Of a stretch of 64,000 nt of DNA, positions 42,574 through 51,635 are shown piece after piece. Position 1 is the first letter of the stretch. Each line of letters opens with the position of its first letter. The DNA comes from Bifidobacterium rousetti (GTDB taxonomy: Bacteria; Actinomycetota; Actinomycetes; Actinomycetales; Bifidobacteriaceae). The notes under the pieces were generated by a model. It did not search any database. It was not told the DNA's origin and saw only the letters and a list, made by a program, of their open reading frames with translations. The stretch is from the NCBI RefSeq assembly GCF_008698235.1, contig NZ_PEBH01000001.1:349617-413616 (forward strand), given 5' to 3'. The position numbers were made by a program, and so were the translations under genes.

Positions 42574-43730
42574 GAGACGACCACCTTGTCGCCGGCCTTG
42601 AGCCCGTCGGCGCGGGTCAGCTGCACTTGCGCGTTCGCGACGAGACCGAGTTCGACGGGGATGCGTTCGAGCCGCTGACCGCGCACCACGTCGACCGCGT
42701 ATGTGCTGCCGGCGGAGGCGATGATCGCGGTGACGGGCACGATCAGCGTCTCCGCGGTGTTCGCGTTCGTCGCGTTCGGGATGACGAGCTGCACGGAGGT
42801 CGCGCCGAAGCTCGCGACCTGCGTCTGGTCGGGGAAGTCGACGCGTGCCGACGGCGAGGTGACCTGCCCGTCCTTGCCGGTGGACTGGCCGCCCTGGTCG
42901 ACGGCGGCGAGCGCGGTGCCGATGGTCGTGTTGTTCGGCAGGATGACCTGCACCTTGTCGCCCGCTTTGAACGTGGCGGCCTGTGTGGCGGTGAGCGTGG
43001 CCTCGACGTGCAGTGCGACGCCGGTGTAGGTGCCGGGGCTCACGTTGGTTTCGCCGAGTTTGGCGGTGACGGTTTTGATGCGGATGGGCGCGGTCGCGGC
43101 GAGCGCCACGGATCCGGGTTCGAAGACGCCGGTGACCTGGTCGCCTGTGAGTCCGAGGGTTCTGGTCTGCCATTGGCGTATGGCTTCGCGGGTGCGCCAG
43201 TCGAAGTGCGCGTTGGGGGCGGCTTTGAAGTAGCCGAGTTCCTGCAGGTTCGTTTCGAGTTGGGTCACGTCGGGCCCGTCGGGCACGTCCACCTGGAGGG
43301 TGCGCCAGAACGGTCGTGCGCCGTGGAACAGCGGTACGGTCACGCCGTCCATCTCGTACACCTGTTGGCCGGTGGCGATTTCGGCGCCGGGTGTGGGCAG
43401 TTGGGTGATGGTGCCGGTCGCCGGCTGGAATTCGGATGGTTCGTCGTATTGGAGGGTGCCGCCGAGCCGGGTTTCGGCGTTGAGGACGCCTGTGGTGACC
43501 GGTTGGGTGCGCAGCGTGCTCACGTCGACGGTCGTGTCGGACGAGGCGTGCGCGCCCGTCGACGATGAGGACAACGTCCCCGTGCCGCCTGAGCCGGTCA
43601 TGCCGGCGATCAGCGTCCACGGTTTGGTGATCGCGCACACGGCGATGAGCCCCGCGACCGCGACGCATGCGGCGATCACGGTGATGATCCTGCGCGTCCT
43701 GCCGATCCGTCTTGCTTCCGTCCGTGTCAT
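42570..43730 (-). CDS. Membrane-fusion-like adaptor with peptidoglycan-binding domain
   Basis: This 386-residue protein has an N-terminal membrane anchor (IITVIAACVAVAGLIAVCAI), a Ser/Thr-rich linker, a lipoyl/barrel-sandwich part, a peptidoglycan-binding domain of the PG_binding_1 type (about 145-200; VTQLETNLQELGYFKAAPNA, REAIRQWQTRTLGLTGDQV) and HlyD/MacA-like beta domains. AGGAGG lies 7 bases before the ATG. In a Gram-positive cell it would link the exporter to the wall. Confidence 0.85.
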   Translation of the reverse strand: MTRTEARRIGRTRRIITVIAACVAVAGLIAVCAITKPWTLIAGMTGSGGTGTLSSSSTGAHASSDTTVDVSTLRTQPVTTGVLNAETRLGGTLQYDEPSEFQPATGTITQLPTPGAEIATGQQVYEMDGVTVPLFHGARPFWRTLQVDVPDGPDVTQLETNLQELGYFKAAPNAHFDWRTREAIRQWQTRTLGLTGDQVTGVFEPGSVALAATAPIRIKTVTAKLGETNVSPGTYTGVALHVEATLTATQAATFKAGDKVQVILPNNTTIGTALAAVDQGGQSTGKDGQVTSPSARVDFPDQTQVASFGATSVQLVIPNATNANTAETLIVPVTAIIASAGSTYAVDVVRGQRLERIPVELGLVANAQVQLTRADGLKAGDKVVVS

Positions 43731-43780
43731 CGTGTGTCCTCCTGCGTGTGCGGTCGTTCGTGTGGTCGTCGTCCCGGCCG

Positions 43781-44602
43781 TCATTGCCTGTCGACGCCGT
43801 CCGCCTCGTCCATCACCTTCATGTAGTCGTAGCCGAACTCCTCGGGTGTGCCGTCGAATCCGAAGCTGATGCGCGTGTCCCCGACCGGGCATTCCCTGAA
43901 GAAGCGTCTGAGCTCCTCGGCCGTCACGGTCCGTGGGATGAGGATCGTGGTCGGCTCGTCGCCGCTCGGGTCCGCGACCCAGCTGAAGCCTTTGCCGCGC
44001 GCCTTCCTCGCGAAGTCGAGCGCGGCGCGTTTGTCCTCCTCGCTGTATGTGGGTTGCCCGGAGGCGAGGTCCTGCGCGGGTTGGGAGAAGTTCGGGTGTT
44101 TCGCCTCGCAGTCCGCGTAGTCGGCCTGTTTCGACTCGTATGGGGTGCCGGCGAGCGCGGTGGAGTCCTTGAAGGCGACCCATACGGTGCCGTAGTCGAG
44201 CGCGGTGAACATGGCGTTGGTGTAGAGCTGTTGGGTTGCGCTGTCGGTGCCGATGCTCGTGCCGGTGTCGTCGGTGGTGACGGGGTTGCCGGTGCGGTCG
44301 ATCATGCGCAGTTCGGCCATGTTCCTGACGGTGGGGGCTTTGGCCTTGCCGGATGCGTCGGGCGTGCCGGGGCCGACGTCGGTTCGCGCGTCGAGGCCTT
44401 TGGCGGTGAGGCAGGCGACGAATTTGCGCGCGGTCTCGTCGACGGGGAGGTCGCTGGTGGTGTCGGTAGTGTCGGTGGTGTTGGTGTCGGCGCCGGGGGT
44501 CGCGGTGTCGGATGCCGGGCCGGCGCAGGCGGCGAGCGCGAGGAGGATGGTGGCGGACACGGCGGCCGCCGTGGTTAAGGTGAGGGGTCGGTTGCGGGTC
44601 AT
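43781..44602 (-). CDS. Lipoprotein, paralogue 1 of three
   Basis: This 273-residue protein has a lipoprotein signal (LTTAAAVSATILLALAAC; lipobox LAAC), a Thr/Asp linker, then a domain shared with the next two genes upstream: TARKFVACLTAKGLDAR, YESKQADYADCEAKHPNFSQ, LDFARKARGKGFSWVADPSG, IPRTVTAEELRRFFRECPVG. Two cysteines (VACL and ADCE) are conserved in the three copies and may form a disulfide. AAAGGAGA precedes the ATG. It lies 50 bases before the adaptor gene. The family is not recognised. Confidence 0.75.
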   Translation of the reverse strand: MTRNRPLTLTTAAAVSATILLALAACAGPASDTATPGADTNTTDTTDTTSDLPVDETARKFVACLTAKGLDARTDVGPGTPDASGKAKAPTVRNMAELRMIDRTGNPVTTDDTGTSIGTDSATQQLYTNAMFTALDYGTVWVAFKDSTALAGTPYESKQADYADCEAKHPNFSQPAQDLASGQPTYSEEDKRAALDFARKARGKGFSWVADPSGDEPTTILIPRTVTAEELRRFFRECPVGDTRISFGFDGTPEEFGYDYMKVMDEADGVDRQ

Positions 44603-44764
44603 CACGAGTCTCCTTTGGTGGGTGTCCGTCGGGGCGCCGGTGGGGTGCCGCCGTCGGGACGTGTGGTCGGGTTGTCGCGTCCCATTCAACCGGGTGCTTC
44701 GTCGCGTGCCGGTGTGGGTCGGGTTTACCTTCGGCTTACCTGCGTCGGATGGTTGCGGGCCGTC

Positions 44765-45634
44765 CTACTGCTGTGCGTCGGTGGCGTCGCAGCCGGGGCC
44801 GGGGTTGAATTCGCAGTACACGTCGTTGAGGTTCTCGCTCCACGTTATGCCGAAGGGCACGCCGTTGTAGGTGGGCCAGTCGTCGCCCTTGTAGGTGCGC
44901 AGGAACCGTCTGAACTCCTCCTTGGAGGTGGTCTCGGGGATGATCACGCTGGCGTGCGTTCCCGTGTTGGTGGGGTCGGGGTCGGGGTACCAGTCGAATC
45001 CGGCGGCGCGCGCCTTGCGGGCGAAGTTGAGTTCGGCCAGCGCCACTTCGGGGTCGGCGTGCTGGCTTCCCGAGAACGGCGGCTGCGCGAAGTCGGGGTT
45101 GGCCTGTTCACAGGCGGCGTAGTCCTGTTGCTTGGCGGCGTAGGGGGTGCCGGCGAGTTCGGCCGATGTCGTGAAGCCGATCCATAGGCCGTCGTCGTCG
45201 GTGGCGCGCAGTCGGACGTTGGGGTACAGGCTGTCCGTGCCGCTGTCGTCCGTGGTGTCCGTGGTGTCCGTGCCGGCCGTGTTGCCGGATTGGTCGAGTC
45301 TCCGGACGACGACGGTGGACTTGGGTATGTCCTTCTCGGGCATGCTCGAGGTGGCGATCGAGTACGATTCGACGGTTTTCGCGTCGATGCCCTTGTCGGT
45401 CAGGCATGCGACGAACCGTTTGGCGGTGTCCTCCAGACGGGCGTTCTCGGCTTTCGCGGCGTCGCTGATGCCGGCGCCTGCGCCTGCGCCGGTCGCGCCC
45501 GTGGCGCCGGTGCCGGCCATGTCGGTGTCCGGCTTCGTCGAGCATGCCGCCGCCCCGAGCAGGCATGCGGCGGCGAGCGCCGATGCGATGATCCTACGTG
45601 TTACGCCCGCGTGGTGTGTGTGGACCGTGCCCAT
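44765..45634 (-). CDS. Lipoprotein, paralogue 2 of three
   Basis: This 289-residue protein has a lipoprotein signal (IIASALAAACLLGAAAC), a Gly/Ala/Thr linker (GTGATGATGAGAGAG) and the shared domain: TAKRFVACLTDKGIDAK, YAAKQQDYAACEQANPDFAQ, LNFARKARAAGFDWYPDPDP, IPETTSKEEFRRFLRTYKGD. It has two further C-terminal cysteines (YCEFNPGPGCD) not found in the others. AAGGAG lies 7 bases before the ATG at 45634. Confidence 0.75.
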   Translation of the reverse strand: MGTVHTHHAGVTRRIIASALAAACLLGAAACSTKPDTDMAGTGATGATGAGAGAGISDAAKAENARLEDTAKRFVACLTDKGIDAKTVESYSIATSSMPEKDIPKSTVVVRRLDQSGNTAGTDTTDTTDDSGTDSLYPNVRLRATDDDGLWIGFTTSAELAGTPYAAKQQDYAACEQANPDFAQPPFSGSQHADPEVALAELNFARKARAAGFDWYPDPDPTNTGTHASVIIPETTSKEEFRRFLRTYKGDDWPTYNGVPFGITWSENLNDVYCEFNPGPGCDATDAQQ

Positions 45635-45766
45635 GGTGGTGCTCCTTCGCTCCATCCGGCCGTCATACGTGGCCGTATTCCCATAGTAGTCCCTTGCGTC
45701 GTGATTCGTCGTTGACTGGCGGTTATCGGACCGAGCCAGAATTCGATCGGGGTCAGCCGATCCGGC

Positions 45767-46630
45767 TCAGCCGATGCGGGACAGCTCCTGCTGCACCGAG
45801 TGGATGTCGTATGGGTAGTCGCCGTGCCACGAGTAGGTGACCGGCGCGTCTCCGGGGTCGCATTCCCTCAGGAACCGGCGCACGTCGTGCTCCGGCACGT
45901 CAGCGGGGATCACGATGCTCAAGGGGTGGTCGCCGCTCGGATCCGCCACCCAGTCGAATCCCTTGGCCCGTGCGGCGCGCGTGAAGGCCAACACCGCGTT
46001 CCGGTCCGGCTGGGAGGCGTTCTCGTCGTCGGCGGTGAAGCGTTGCACGCCTTGCGTGAAATCGGGGTCGGCCCGTTCGCAGGCCGCATAGTCCTGCTGC
46101 TTCGCCGCGTACAGGGATCCGGCCAGATCGGAGGAGCTGCGTGCGATGATGTACGGGAAGTCGTCGCCGGTAAGGCCGTTGCTGAGGATGCCCGTCGACA
46201 TGATGTTCGGATACAGTGCCGGGTCCGTGGTCCAGTCCTGTGTGGTGACGCCGTCGTCGCCCGGGATGATCCTGGGCTGTTTGGGATTGCCGGCGGCGTC
46301 GATCTCGAGCAGTGCGACCTGATCGTTGCGTTCACCCACGATGCGTGCGTCGAACCCCTTGGACACGAGGCAGGCGGCGAACCTGCGCACGATCGTGCTC
46401 GCCGGATAGCCGGTCTCCGCGGTGCAGTCGGCGCCGGCCGGGGCGGCCCCGCAACCGTCGGAGCCGTCCGACGCCACGGCGTCCCCTCCGACGGCATGCG
46501 ATGGCGATGATGCCGGACGGGTCGGATCGGCGTCGTTGCCGCCGTGGCCCGCGCATGCGGCGAGCGCCAACAGCATCGCCGACGCCACGGCCGCGGCAAA
46601 CAGACGGATGATGGTGGAATGGCTCTTCAT
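45767..46630 (-). CDS. Lipoprotein, paralogue 3 of three
   Basis: This 287-residue protein has a lipoprotein signal (IIRLFAAAVASAMLLALAAC) and the shared domain: IVRRFAACLVSKGFDAR, YAAKQQDYAACERADPDFTQ, LAFTRAARAKGFDWVADPSG, IPADVPEHDVRRFLRECDPG. AAGGAGG precedes the ATG at 46630 by 10 bases. It is the first minus-strand gene, divergent from the response regulator with 163 bases between them, so this gap should hold the promoters of both arms. Confidence 0.75.
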   Translation of the reverse strand: MKSHSTIIRLFAAAVASAMLLALAACAGHGGNDADPTRPASSPSHAVGGDAVASDGSDGCGAAPAGADCTAETGYPASTIVRRFAACLVSKGFDARIVGERNDQVALLEIDAAGNPKQPRIIPGDDGVTTQDWTTDPALYPNIMSTGILSNGLTGDDFPYIIARSSSDLAGSLYAAKQQDYAACERADPDFTQGVQRFTADDENASQPDRNAVLAFTRAARAKGFDWVADPSGDHPLSIVIPADVPEHDVRRFLRECDPGDAPVTYSWHGDYPYDIHSVQQELSRIG

Positions 46631-46793
46631 GATAACGCCCTCCTTCACCTCCCATTGCACTCCGTCGACGGTGCCGTGCCGGTGGGAACCCTCCTTACCC
46701 TCGCCTTACCGTCGCCGCGGGAGGATAATGGCGATAAGGAGGACGGATCGCAAGGCGCCGTCGGAAGCACGGGGACGAGGAGCGTGGGGACGC

Positions 46794-47465
46794 ATGCGGA
46801 TACTGATCGTCGAGGACGACCGCGAACTGGCGGCCGCGTTGGATGACGCGCTGCGCTACGAAGGGTACGCGACCGACGTGGCCATGACGGGCGTCGAGGC
46901 GCTCAAGGCGCTGGCCGACACGGACGTCGACATCGTCCTGCTCGACCGCGACCTGCCCGTCCTGTCCGGGGACGCGGTGATGGCGACGATCGCCGCGAAC
47001 CGCATCCCCGTCGCCGTGATCATGCTCACCGCCGCGGCCGACGTCAGCGACAGGGTCAGCGGACTCGACTTGGGCGCGGACGACTATCTGACCAAGCCGT
47101 TCGCCTACCCGGAGCTCCTCGCGCGCATCCGCGCCCTGCAGCGCCGCGCCGGCAAGGGCGCCGCCACGGCCGCCGTGCTCACCCGCGGCGACCTGACGCT
47201 CGACACCACGCGCCGGCTCGTGTTCCGCGACCACGGGCGCACGCTCGTCAAACTCACCCCCAAGGAGTACGGCGTGCTCCTGGAGCTCATGCGCGCCGAC
47301 GGCGGCTACGTGAGCGTGGACGAACTCCACAGGAGCGTGTGGGACGCCGACCCGGACGTCGAGGCCGCCGACGTGGTCAAGACCACCATGTACTCGCTGC
47401 GACGCAAACTGGAGGACCGCGACCTGATCGTCTCCACGCGCGGGGAAGGATACCGGCTCGCATGA
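46794..47465 (+). CDS. OmpR-family response regulator
   Basis: This 223-residue regulator has a receiver domain with acidic pocket IVEDDRE, phospho-acceptor D51 in VLLDRDLPVLSG, and the lysine in DDYLTKPF. A winged-helix effector domain (about 130-222) follows, with LTPKEYGVLLELMRADGGYV and KTTMYSLRRKLEDRD. It should control its own operon and probably the divergent lipoprotein-exporter operon. Its stop overlaps the kinase start (ATGA). Confidence 0.93.
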   Translation: MRILIVEDDRELAAALDDALRYEGYATDVAMTGVEALKALADTDVDIVLLDRDLPVLSGDAVMATIAANRIPVAVIMLTAAADVSDRVSGLDLGADDYLTKPFAYPELLARIRALQRRAGKGAATAAVLTRGDLTLDTTRRLVFRDHGRTLVKLTPKEYGVLLELMRADGGYVSVDELHRSVWDADPDVEAADVVKTTMYSLRRKLEDRDLIVSTRGEGYRLA

Positions 47466-49030
47466 CCCGCAATCGAGACCACGGACATGACCGGCCGCCG
47501 GCCAAGGCGCGGACACGTATCCGCGACCGAGTCGCCCGCAGCCTGCGCCGGGTCGCCGACCGGCTCACCCCACGCACGTTCCGCGCCAAACTTACCATCG
47601 CGATCAGCGTCGTGTTCCTCATCGCCCTCGGATCGGCGGCCATCGTGCAGACCGTCATCATCAACGGCATGTTCTCCTACGCGATGACCATCTCCTACGA
47701 GAACGGGCAGGACGGCGGGCAGGCCGGACAGCCGGACGGCGGCGACGATACCGGGAAGACCCCGTCGGACGACGACTTCCTGTCCGTTGAGGGCTGGTCC
47801 GTGGACCCCGACCCCCGGACATGGCAGGAAACGCACCAGCAGCCGTACATGGACGCCCCGCAATTCCTCGGCAGCGCCAGCAACGGCAAAGGGGCCGGCT
47901 CCGCCACCGGCCGGACCAACGGCCAACCCTACCGCGTCGACTGGGGCGGCGACGGATCGTTCACCATCACCACGCCGTACGGGATCTCCATATGGAATCA
48001 GGACACCATAGCCAACGGGCTGCGCATCAGCGCCGCCGTCATCTTCGTGTTCTTCGGCGCCACCAGCATCCTCGTCATCTGGATCGTCACCTCGCGCATG
48101 TCCCGCCGGCTCAAATCCATCAGCGAGCAGACGGCCGCGCTCGACCCGAGCGACCTCGGCACGCGCATCGACACGGACGGTGCGGGACGCGGGCGCCGCG
48201 GCGACGAGATCACCAGCCTCGGCGACTCCATCAACGGCATGCTCGACCGCATCCAGGCCGTCTCCGAAGCGGAACGACGATTCGTGTCCAACGCGTCGCA
48301 CGAACTGCGCACCCCCATCGCCGCCGTCGAAACGAACCTCGACGCGCCCCTCGCGCAGGGACGATTCCCCGAGGACGTCGCACCATCCGTCCGTCGGGCG
48401 CTCGCCGCCAACCGGCGCGGCGCCGAACTCGTCGACGCGCTGCTCACCCTCTCACGCATCCAAAGCGGCGCGTACGGCAAACTCGCGCCGACCGCTTCGA
48501 TAACGGGAGACGGAAAACGCCGGGAGGGCACGACCCCCGCGGGCGCATCGGGCGTGCGGACGACGGACCTCACCGCATGCGTGAACGACGCGCTCGCCGA
48601 CATGGACCGCGACATCGACGAACGGCGTATCAGCGTGACCGTCGACGCCGCCGATGGCGTCACGGTCGGAACTGACACCGCGCTGATGCGCCTCGCCGTC
48701 GGCAACCTCATCCGCAACGCCGTCGTGCACAACACCGACGGCGGGTCGATCACGGCATCCATCGACGTAACCGGCGACGGCGAGGTCGCGCTCACCGTCG
48801 CGAACACCACCGACGAGCGGCTGCCCGACGATCTCGACGACCTCGTCCAGCCGTTCCATCGCGGCGTGAACTCGCGCATCAGCGCCGTCTCCGGCGTCGG
48901 GCTCGGCCTGTCCATCGCCGATGCCGCATGCACCGCGATGGGCGCGCGGCTGCGCCTGTCGAAATCGTCGAAGGTGGAGAAGAACGCCTTCACCGCCACC
49001 ATAACCGGCCTATCCGCGGTTTCGTCTTGA
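47462..49030 (+). CDS. Sensor histidine kinase
   Basis: This 522-residue membrane kinase has TM1 at about residues 43-63, an extracytoplasmic sensor of about 110 residues rich in Gly/Asp (GQDGGQAGQPDGGDD), TM2 at about 182-208, a HAMP domain, H-box FVSNASHELRTPIAAVE with phospho-acceptor H280, N-box NLIRNAVVHN and G-box GVGLGLSIADA. It pairs with the regulator just upstream. The short sensor facing the wall fits detection of envelope stress, though the signal is unknown. Confidence 0.93.
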   Translation: MTRNRDHGHDRPPAKARTRIRDRVARSLRRVADRLTPRTFRAKLTIAISVVFLIALGSAAIVQTVIINGMFSYAMTISYENGQDGGQAGQPDGGDDTGKTPSDDDFLSVEGWSVDPDPRTWQETHQQPYMDAPQFLGSASNGKGAGSATGRTNGQPYRVDWGGDGSFTITTPYGISIWNQDTIANGLRISAAVIFVFFGATSILVIWIVTSRMSRRLKSISEQTAALDPSDLGTRIDTDGAGRGRRGDEITSLGDSINGMLDRIQAVSEAERRFVSNASHELRTPIAAVETNLDAPLAQGRFPEDVAPSVRRALAANRRGAELVDALLTLSRIQSGAYGKLAPTASITGDGKRREGTTPAGASGVRTTDLTACVNDALADMDRDIDERRISVTVDAADGVTVGTDTALMRLAVGNLIRNAVVHNTDGGSITASIDVTGDGEVALTVANTTDERLPDDLDDLVQPFHRGVNSRISAVSGVGLGLSIADAACTAMGARLRLSKSSKVEKNAFTATITGLSAVSS

Positions 49031-49085
49031 TGAATCACTCGCCCTTACGCACGCTACCGAGTCGGTGATGATTTGCGACGGTCTC

Positions 49086-50351
49086 CTATGCGACGTGGCT
49101 CAGCAATTGCTCGTTGCGGATGACCGGCGCGTTCTCTATGGACGGATACAGTGCGTCGAGCTGATCCGCCAGTCTCGTCTCGTCCACCGTCGGCAACTCC
49201 AGCAGCGAACGTGCGGCGGCGTGCAGGTATTCGTTCAACGCTTCGATGCGGCCCTGCTCCAATGGATGGGCCGGGTCGTTCTCCAGCGAGACATCGAGGG
49301 CGCGACGCAGCATCTCGTGCTGTCCGATACCCATGATGGTCGCGCATTGGTCGTGGAACGTCATGCGGGAGTTGGACGGCTGACGTTCGGATAGCACGTT
49401 CGCGGTCCACGCGCCGGACTGCCAGTCGGATCGCATGTCGTTCTTGAACAGGGACATGTTGTGGTCGAACAATGGTGCCGGCCTGAGTATGTGGCCGGTC
49501 GTATTGTCCCGTAGCAGACCATAGTTGTTGGCGTGCCGGTCCTGGTTGACGATGAGCGCGTCGAATACGAGCATCGTGCGCATCGATTCGAACGTTTCGT
49601 CCGATATGGCTCGTGCCGCGGCGAGGATCTCGGGGAATGAGAACAGCTGCGTCGCCGCGTAGAACGGCACGAACGATATGTCCTTCGTGTTCATCGTTTC
49701 GCATACCGAGGCGAGTTTGCCTTTCCAACGGTCGATTCGATAGTCTACGGCGTTCACGCCGAGTCTGTGCGCGAGTTGTGAGGCGAGGTATTCGGAATAC
49801 GGTTCCAGGCCAGCGTTCGCGTAGCCCTCGGAACCGGCCTTCCATAGTTCGAGGCCACGGTCCGTGTGCCGCCATGCCTTGGGGAATTGTCCATCGGTCG
49901 TCCATTCGCTTGACAGGCCGATCGCATGCTTCTCGCTTGATGTGTAGCCGGTGTAGGCGACGATGGACAGCGTCTCATCCAGAGGATTGTCGTATAGGTT
50001 GATGTCCGCGAACCGTAGGTCTTCCCCGACGTGTTCCACCCAGAACGAATCGTTGACCGATAGTCCCTTGCATAGGTCGATGATGCCGAGCGTGTCCGAG
50101 ATGTTCAGTCCGGCCTGTGCGAGGATCTGCGCGGCGAATTCGCGGTTCTTGGGAATCGTGCGTCGTTCCAGCCATGAGGTGAGTTTGGCGTCGTCCGGGT
50201 CCGGGGCCAGCGGGAACGGCAGCAGCATGCGTTTGGACTCGTCGAACCAGCGTATGCGCGCTTCGATTTTGCCCGCCAGCAGACCTTCCCCGTATGAGGC
50301 ATCGAATTCAAGCAGCGGAATGTCATACAACCGCATCACATACCTCGTCAT
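49086..50351 (-). CDS. Orphan HipA-like kinase
   Basis: This 421-residue protein shows HipA-family kinase motifs in the C-terminal half: ALIVNQDRHANNYGLL (catalytic Asp and metal-binding Asn) and PAPLFDHNMSLF (the DFD-like metal motif). The N-terminal half has EWTTDGQFPKAWRHTDRGLE, resembling the ATP-binding part. Unlike hipBA operons, there is no helix-turn-helix antitoxin gene on either side. GGGGGAGG lies 9 bases before the ATG. It may be a CtkA-like Ser/Thr kinase or a solitary toxin held in check in another way. Confidence 0.75.
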   Translation of the reverse strand: MTRYVMRLYDIPLLEFDASYGEGLLAGKIEARIRWFDESKRMLLPFPLAPDPDDAKLTSWLERRTIPKNREFAAQILAQAGLNISDTLGIIDLCKGLSVNDSFWVEHVGEDLRFADINLYDNPLDETLSIVAYTGYTSSEKHAIGLSSEWTTDGQFPKAWRHTDRGLELWKAGSEGYANAGLEPYSEYLASQLAHRLGVNAVDYRIDRWKGKLASVCETMNTKDISFVPFYAATQLFSFPEILAAARAISDETFESMRTMLVFDALIVNQDRHANNYGLLRDNTTGHILRPAPLFDHNMSLFKNDMRSDWQSGAWTANVLSERQPSNSRMTFHDQCATIMGIGQHEMLRRALDVSLENDPAHPLEQGRIEALNEYLHAAARSLLELPTVDETRLADQLDALYPSIENAPVIRNEQLLSHVA

Positions 50352-50515
50352 GCCGCGATGCCTCCCCCATGCCATGTAAACCTCATATGTCGAACCAATC
50401 CACCATTGTACCGGCGGAGTATTGGGGGGCAGAAGCCCCTAAGGTTCAGGCCGGTACCGTTGTGGCCGCCGTGGACGGTGACGGTGAAGCCTTCTCCCCC
50501 TGTGCGGTGCCTGTC

Positions 50516-50556
50516 TTGAGCGGCTACGATCTCGGTCCGGGGTCGTAGCCACTCAA
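50516..50556 (-). terminator. Hairpin after the flavodoxin-like gene
   Basis: The arms TTGAG-C-GGCTACGA and TCGTAGCC-A-CTCAA pair over 13 bp with one mismatch. They lie just beyond the stop at 50562 on the minus strand. No U-tract follows. Confidence 0.55.
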
Positions 50557-50561
50557 ATCGT

Positions 50562-51164
50562 TCACGCCAGGGAGGCGCCCAGCTGCCTGATGCGGTCGAG
50601 ATGGCGTGCGGCGGCCTCACGCTTGGCCGGATCGTCGTCGCCCATCGACAGGCCGTCGACGTAGACGAGTTCGGCGTCCTCCACGCCGCAGTACTTCATG
50701 AGGGTCTGGCGACGGATCTGGTTGTCCAGCGCCTCGCCGATGCCGTCGGACTCGTACCAGGACTCCGTGCCGCCGGTCAGGAGGATCACACGCACCGTCT
50801 TGCCGGCGAGCGCGCCGGGCGTGCCGTCCGCGTGGTAGGCGAAGCCGCGGCAGATGACGCGGTCGAACAGTCCTTTGACCATGGCGGGCATGGTGTACCA
50901 GTAGACGGGGAACACGAGGGCGATCACGTCGGCTGCGGCGAGTTTGTCCTGGATGGCGGCCACATCGGCGGGGACGGGCCCCTTGCCGAGGTAGTGGGCG
51001 CGGTCGGCGGACGAGTAGACGGGGCTGAAGTCCGTGTCGTACAGGTCGAGGATCTCGGCCTTGCCGCCCTGTTCGGCGTAGCCCTGCGCGAAGGCTCTGC
51101 CGACGGCGTTGGTCAGGCTGGTGTGTTCGGGGTTGGAGGTGATGACGAGTGCGGTGTTGCTCAT
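50562..51164 (-). CDS. Flavodoxin-fold NAD(P)H quinone reductase
   Basis: This 200-residue protein has the flavodoxin-like fold of the NQO1/MdaB family: ALVITSNPEHTSLTNAVGRA for FMN or FAD phosphate, VIALVFPVYWYTMPAMVKGL, and the glycine loop LLTGGTESWYESDG. It likely reduces quinones or azo compounds at NAD(P)H expense. AAGGAT precedes the ATG by about 9 bases. It stands alone on the minus strand, divergent from the toxin-antitoxin pair. Confidence 0.85.
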   Translation of the reverse strand: MSNTALVITSNPEHTSLTNAVGRAFAQGYAEQGGKAEILDLYDTDFSPVYSSADRAHYLGKGPVPADVAAIQDKLAAADVIALVFPVYWYTMPAMVKGLFDRVICRGFAYHADGTPGALAGKTVRVILLTGGTESWYESDGIGEALDNQIRRQTLMKYCGVEDAELVYVDGLSMGDDDPAKREAAARHLDRIRQLGASLA

Positions 51165-51340
51165 ATTTTCAATCCTTGTCGCCGATCTGGACGATGAGGG
51201 GTGTGGGCGGATGGTTCCGTTCACCTGTCGGTCGCACGGCTCGCAGGAACTCGACACCTGCGGGGACGGGATGATCGACGTCTCAGGGGATGACGTCGGG
51301 ATTCGCCATGCAAGGCGGGGCGTAATCGTGCCGAACGAGA

Positions 51341-51387
51341 TGGACAGCGTGCGCTGTACGTATATACTTGATAGCAATATACGTACA
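51341..51387 (+). promoter_or_regulatory. Promoter and palindromic operator of the PIN toxin-antitoxin operon
   Basis: TGGACA at 51341-51346 and TATACT at 51363-51368 (spacing 16) make a good sigma-70-type promoter. A perfect 11-bp inverted repeat TGTACGTATAT/ATATACGTACA (51355-51365 and 51377-51387, 11-base spacer) spans the -10. This is what one expects for autorepression by the antitoxin. Confidence 0.7.
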
Positions 51388-51407
51388 TTAGGAATCGGGG
51401 CGGCATC

Positions 51408-51635
51408 ATGGCGAAACTCACGCTCAGCATCGACGAAACGGTCATCGAAAACGGCAAACGCTACGCCAAACGGCAGGGGCGCACCCTGTCCGCCATCGTG
51501 GAGGATTACCTCGGAACCCTCGAGGACGGAGCCCAGACGCGGTTGTCGCCATCCGTCCGGGCGCTCATGGGCATCGGCAGCGGCCCCCATGACGAACATG
51601 ACTACCATCGTCATCTCATGGAGAAGCACCAATGA
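51408..51635 (+). CDS. Antitoxin partner of PIN-domain toxin (DUF6364-like)
   Basis: This 75-residue protein starts with a ribbon-helix-helix-like segment (KLTLSIDETVIENGKRYAKR, then TLSAIVEDYLGTLE). The acidic/His tail (SGPHDEHDYHRHLMEKHQ) is the likely toxin-neutralising part. It overlaps the toxin start by four bases (ATGA). It would bind the palindrome just upstream. The protein type matches DUF6364 antitoxins found with PIN toxins. Confidence 0.75.
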   Translation: MAKLTLSIDETVIENGKRYAKRQGRTLSAIVEDYLGTLEDGAQTRLSPSVRALMGIGSGPHDEHDYHRHLMEKHQ

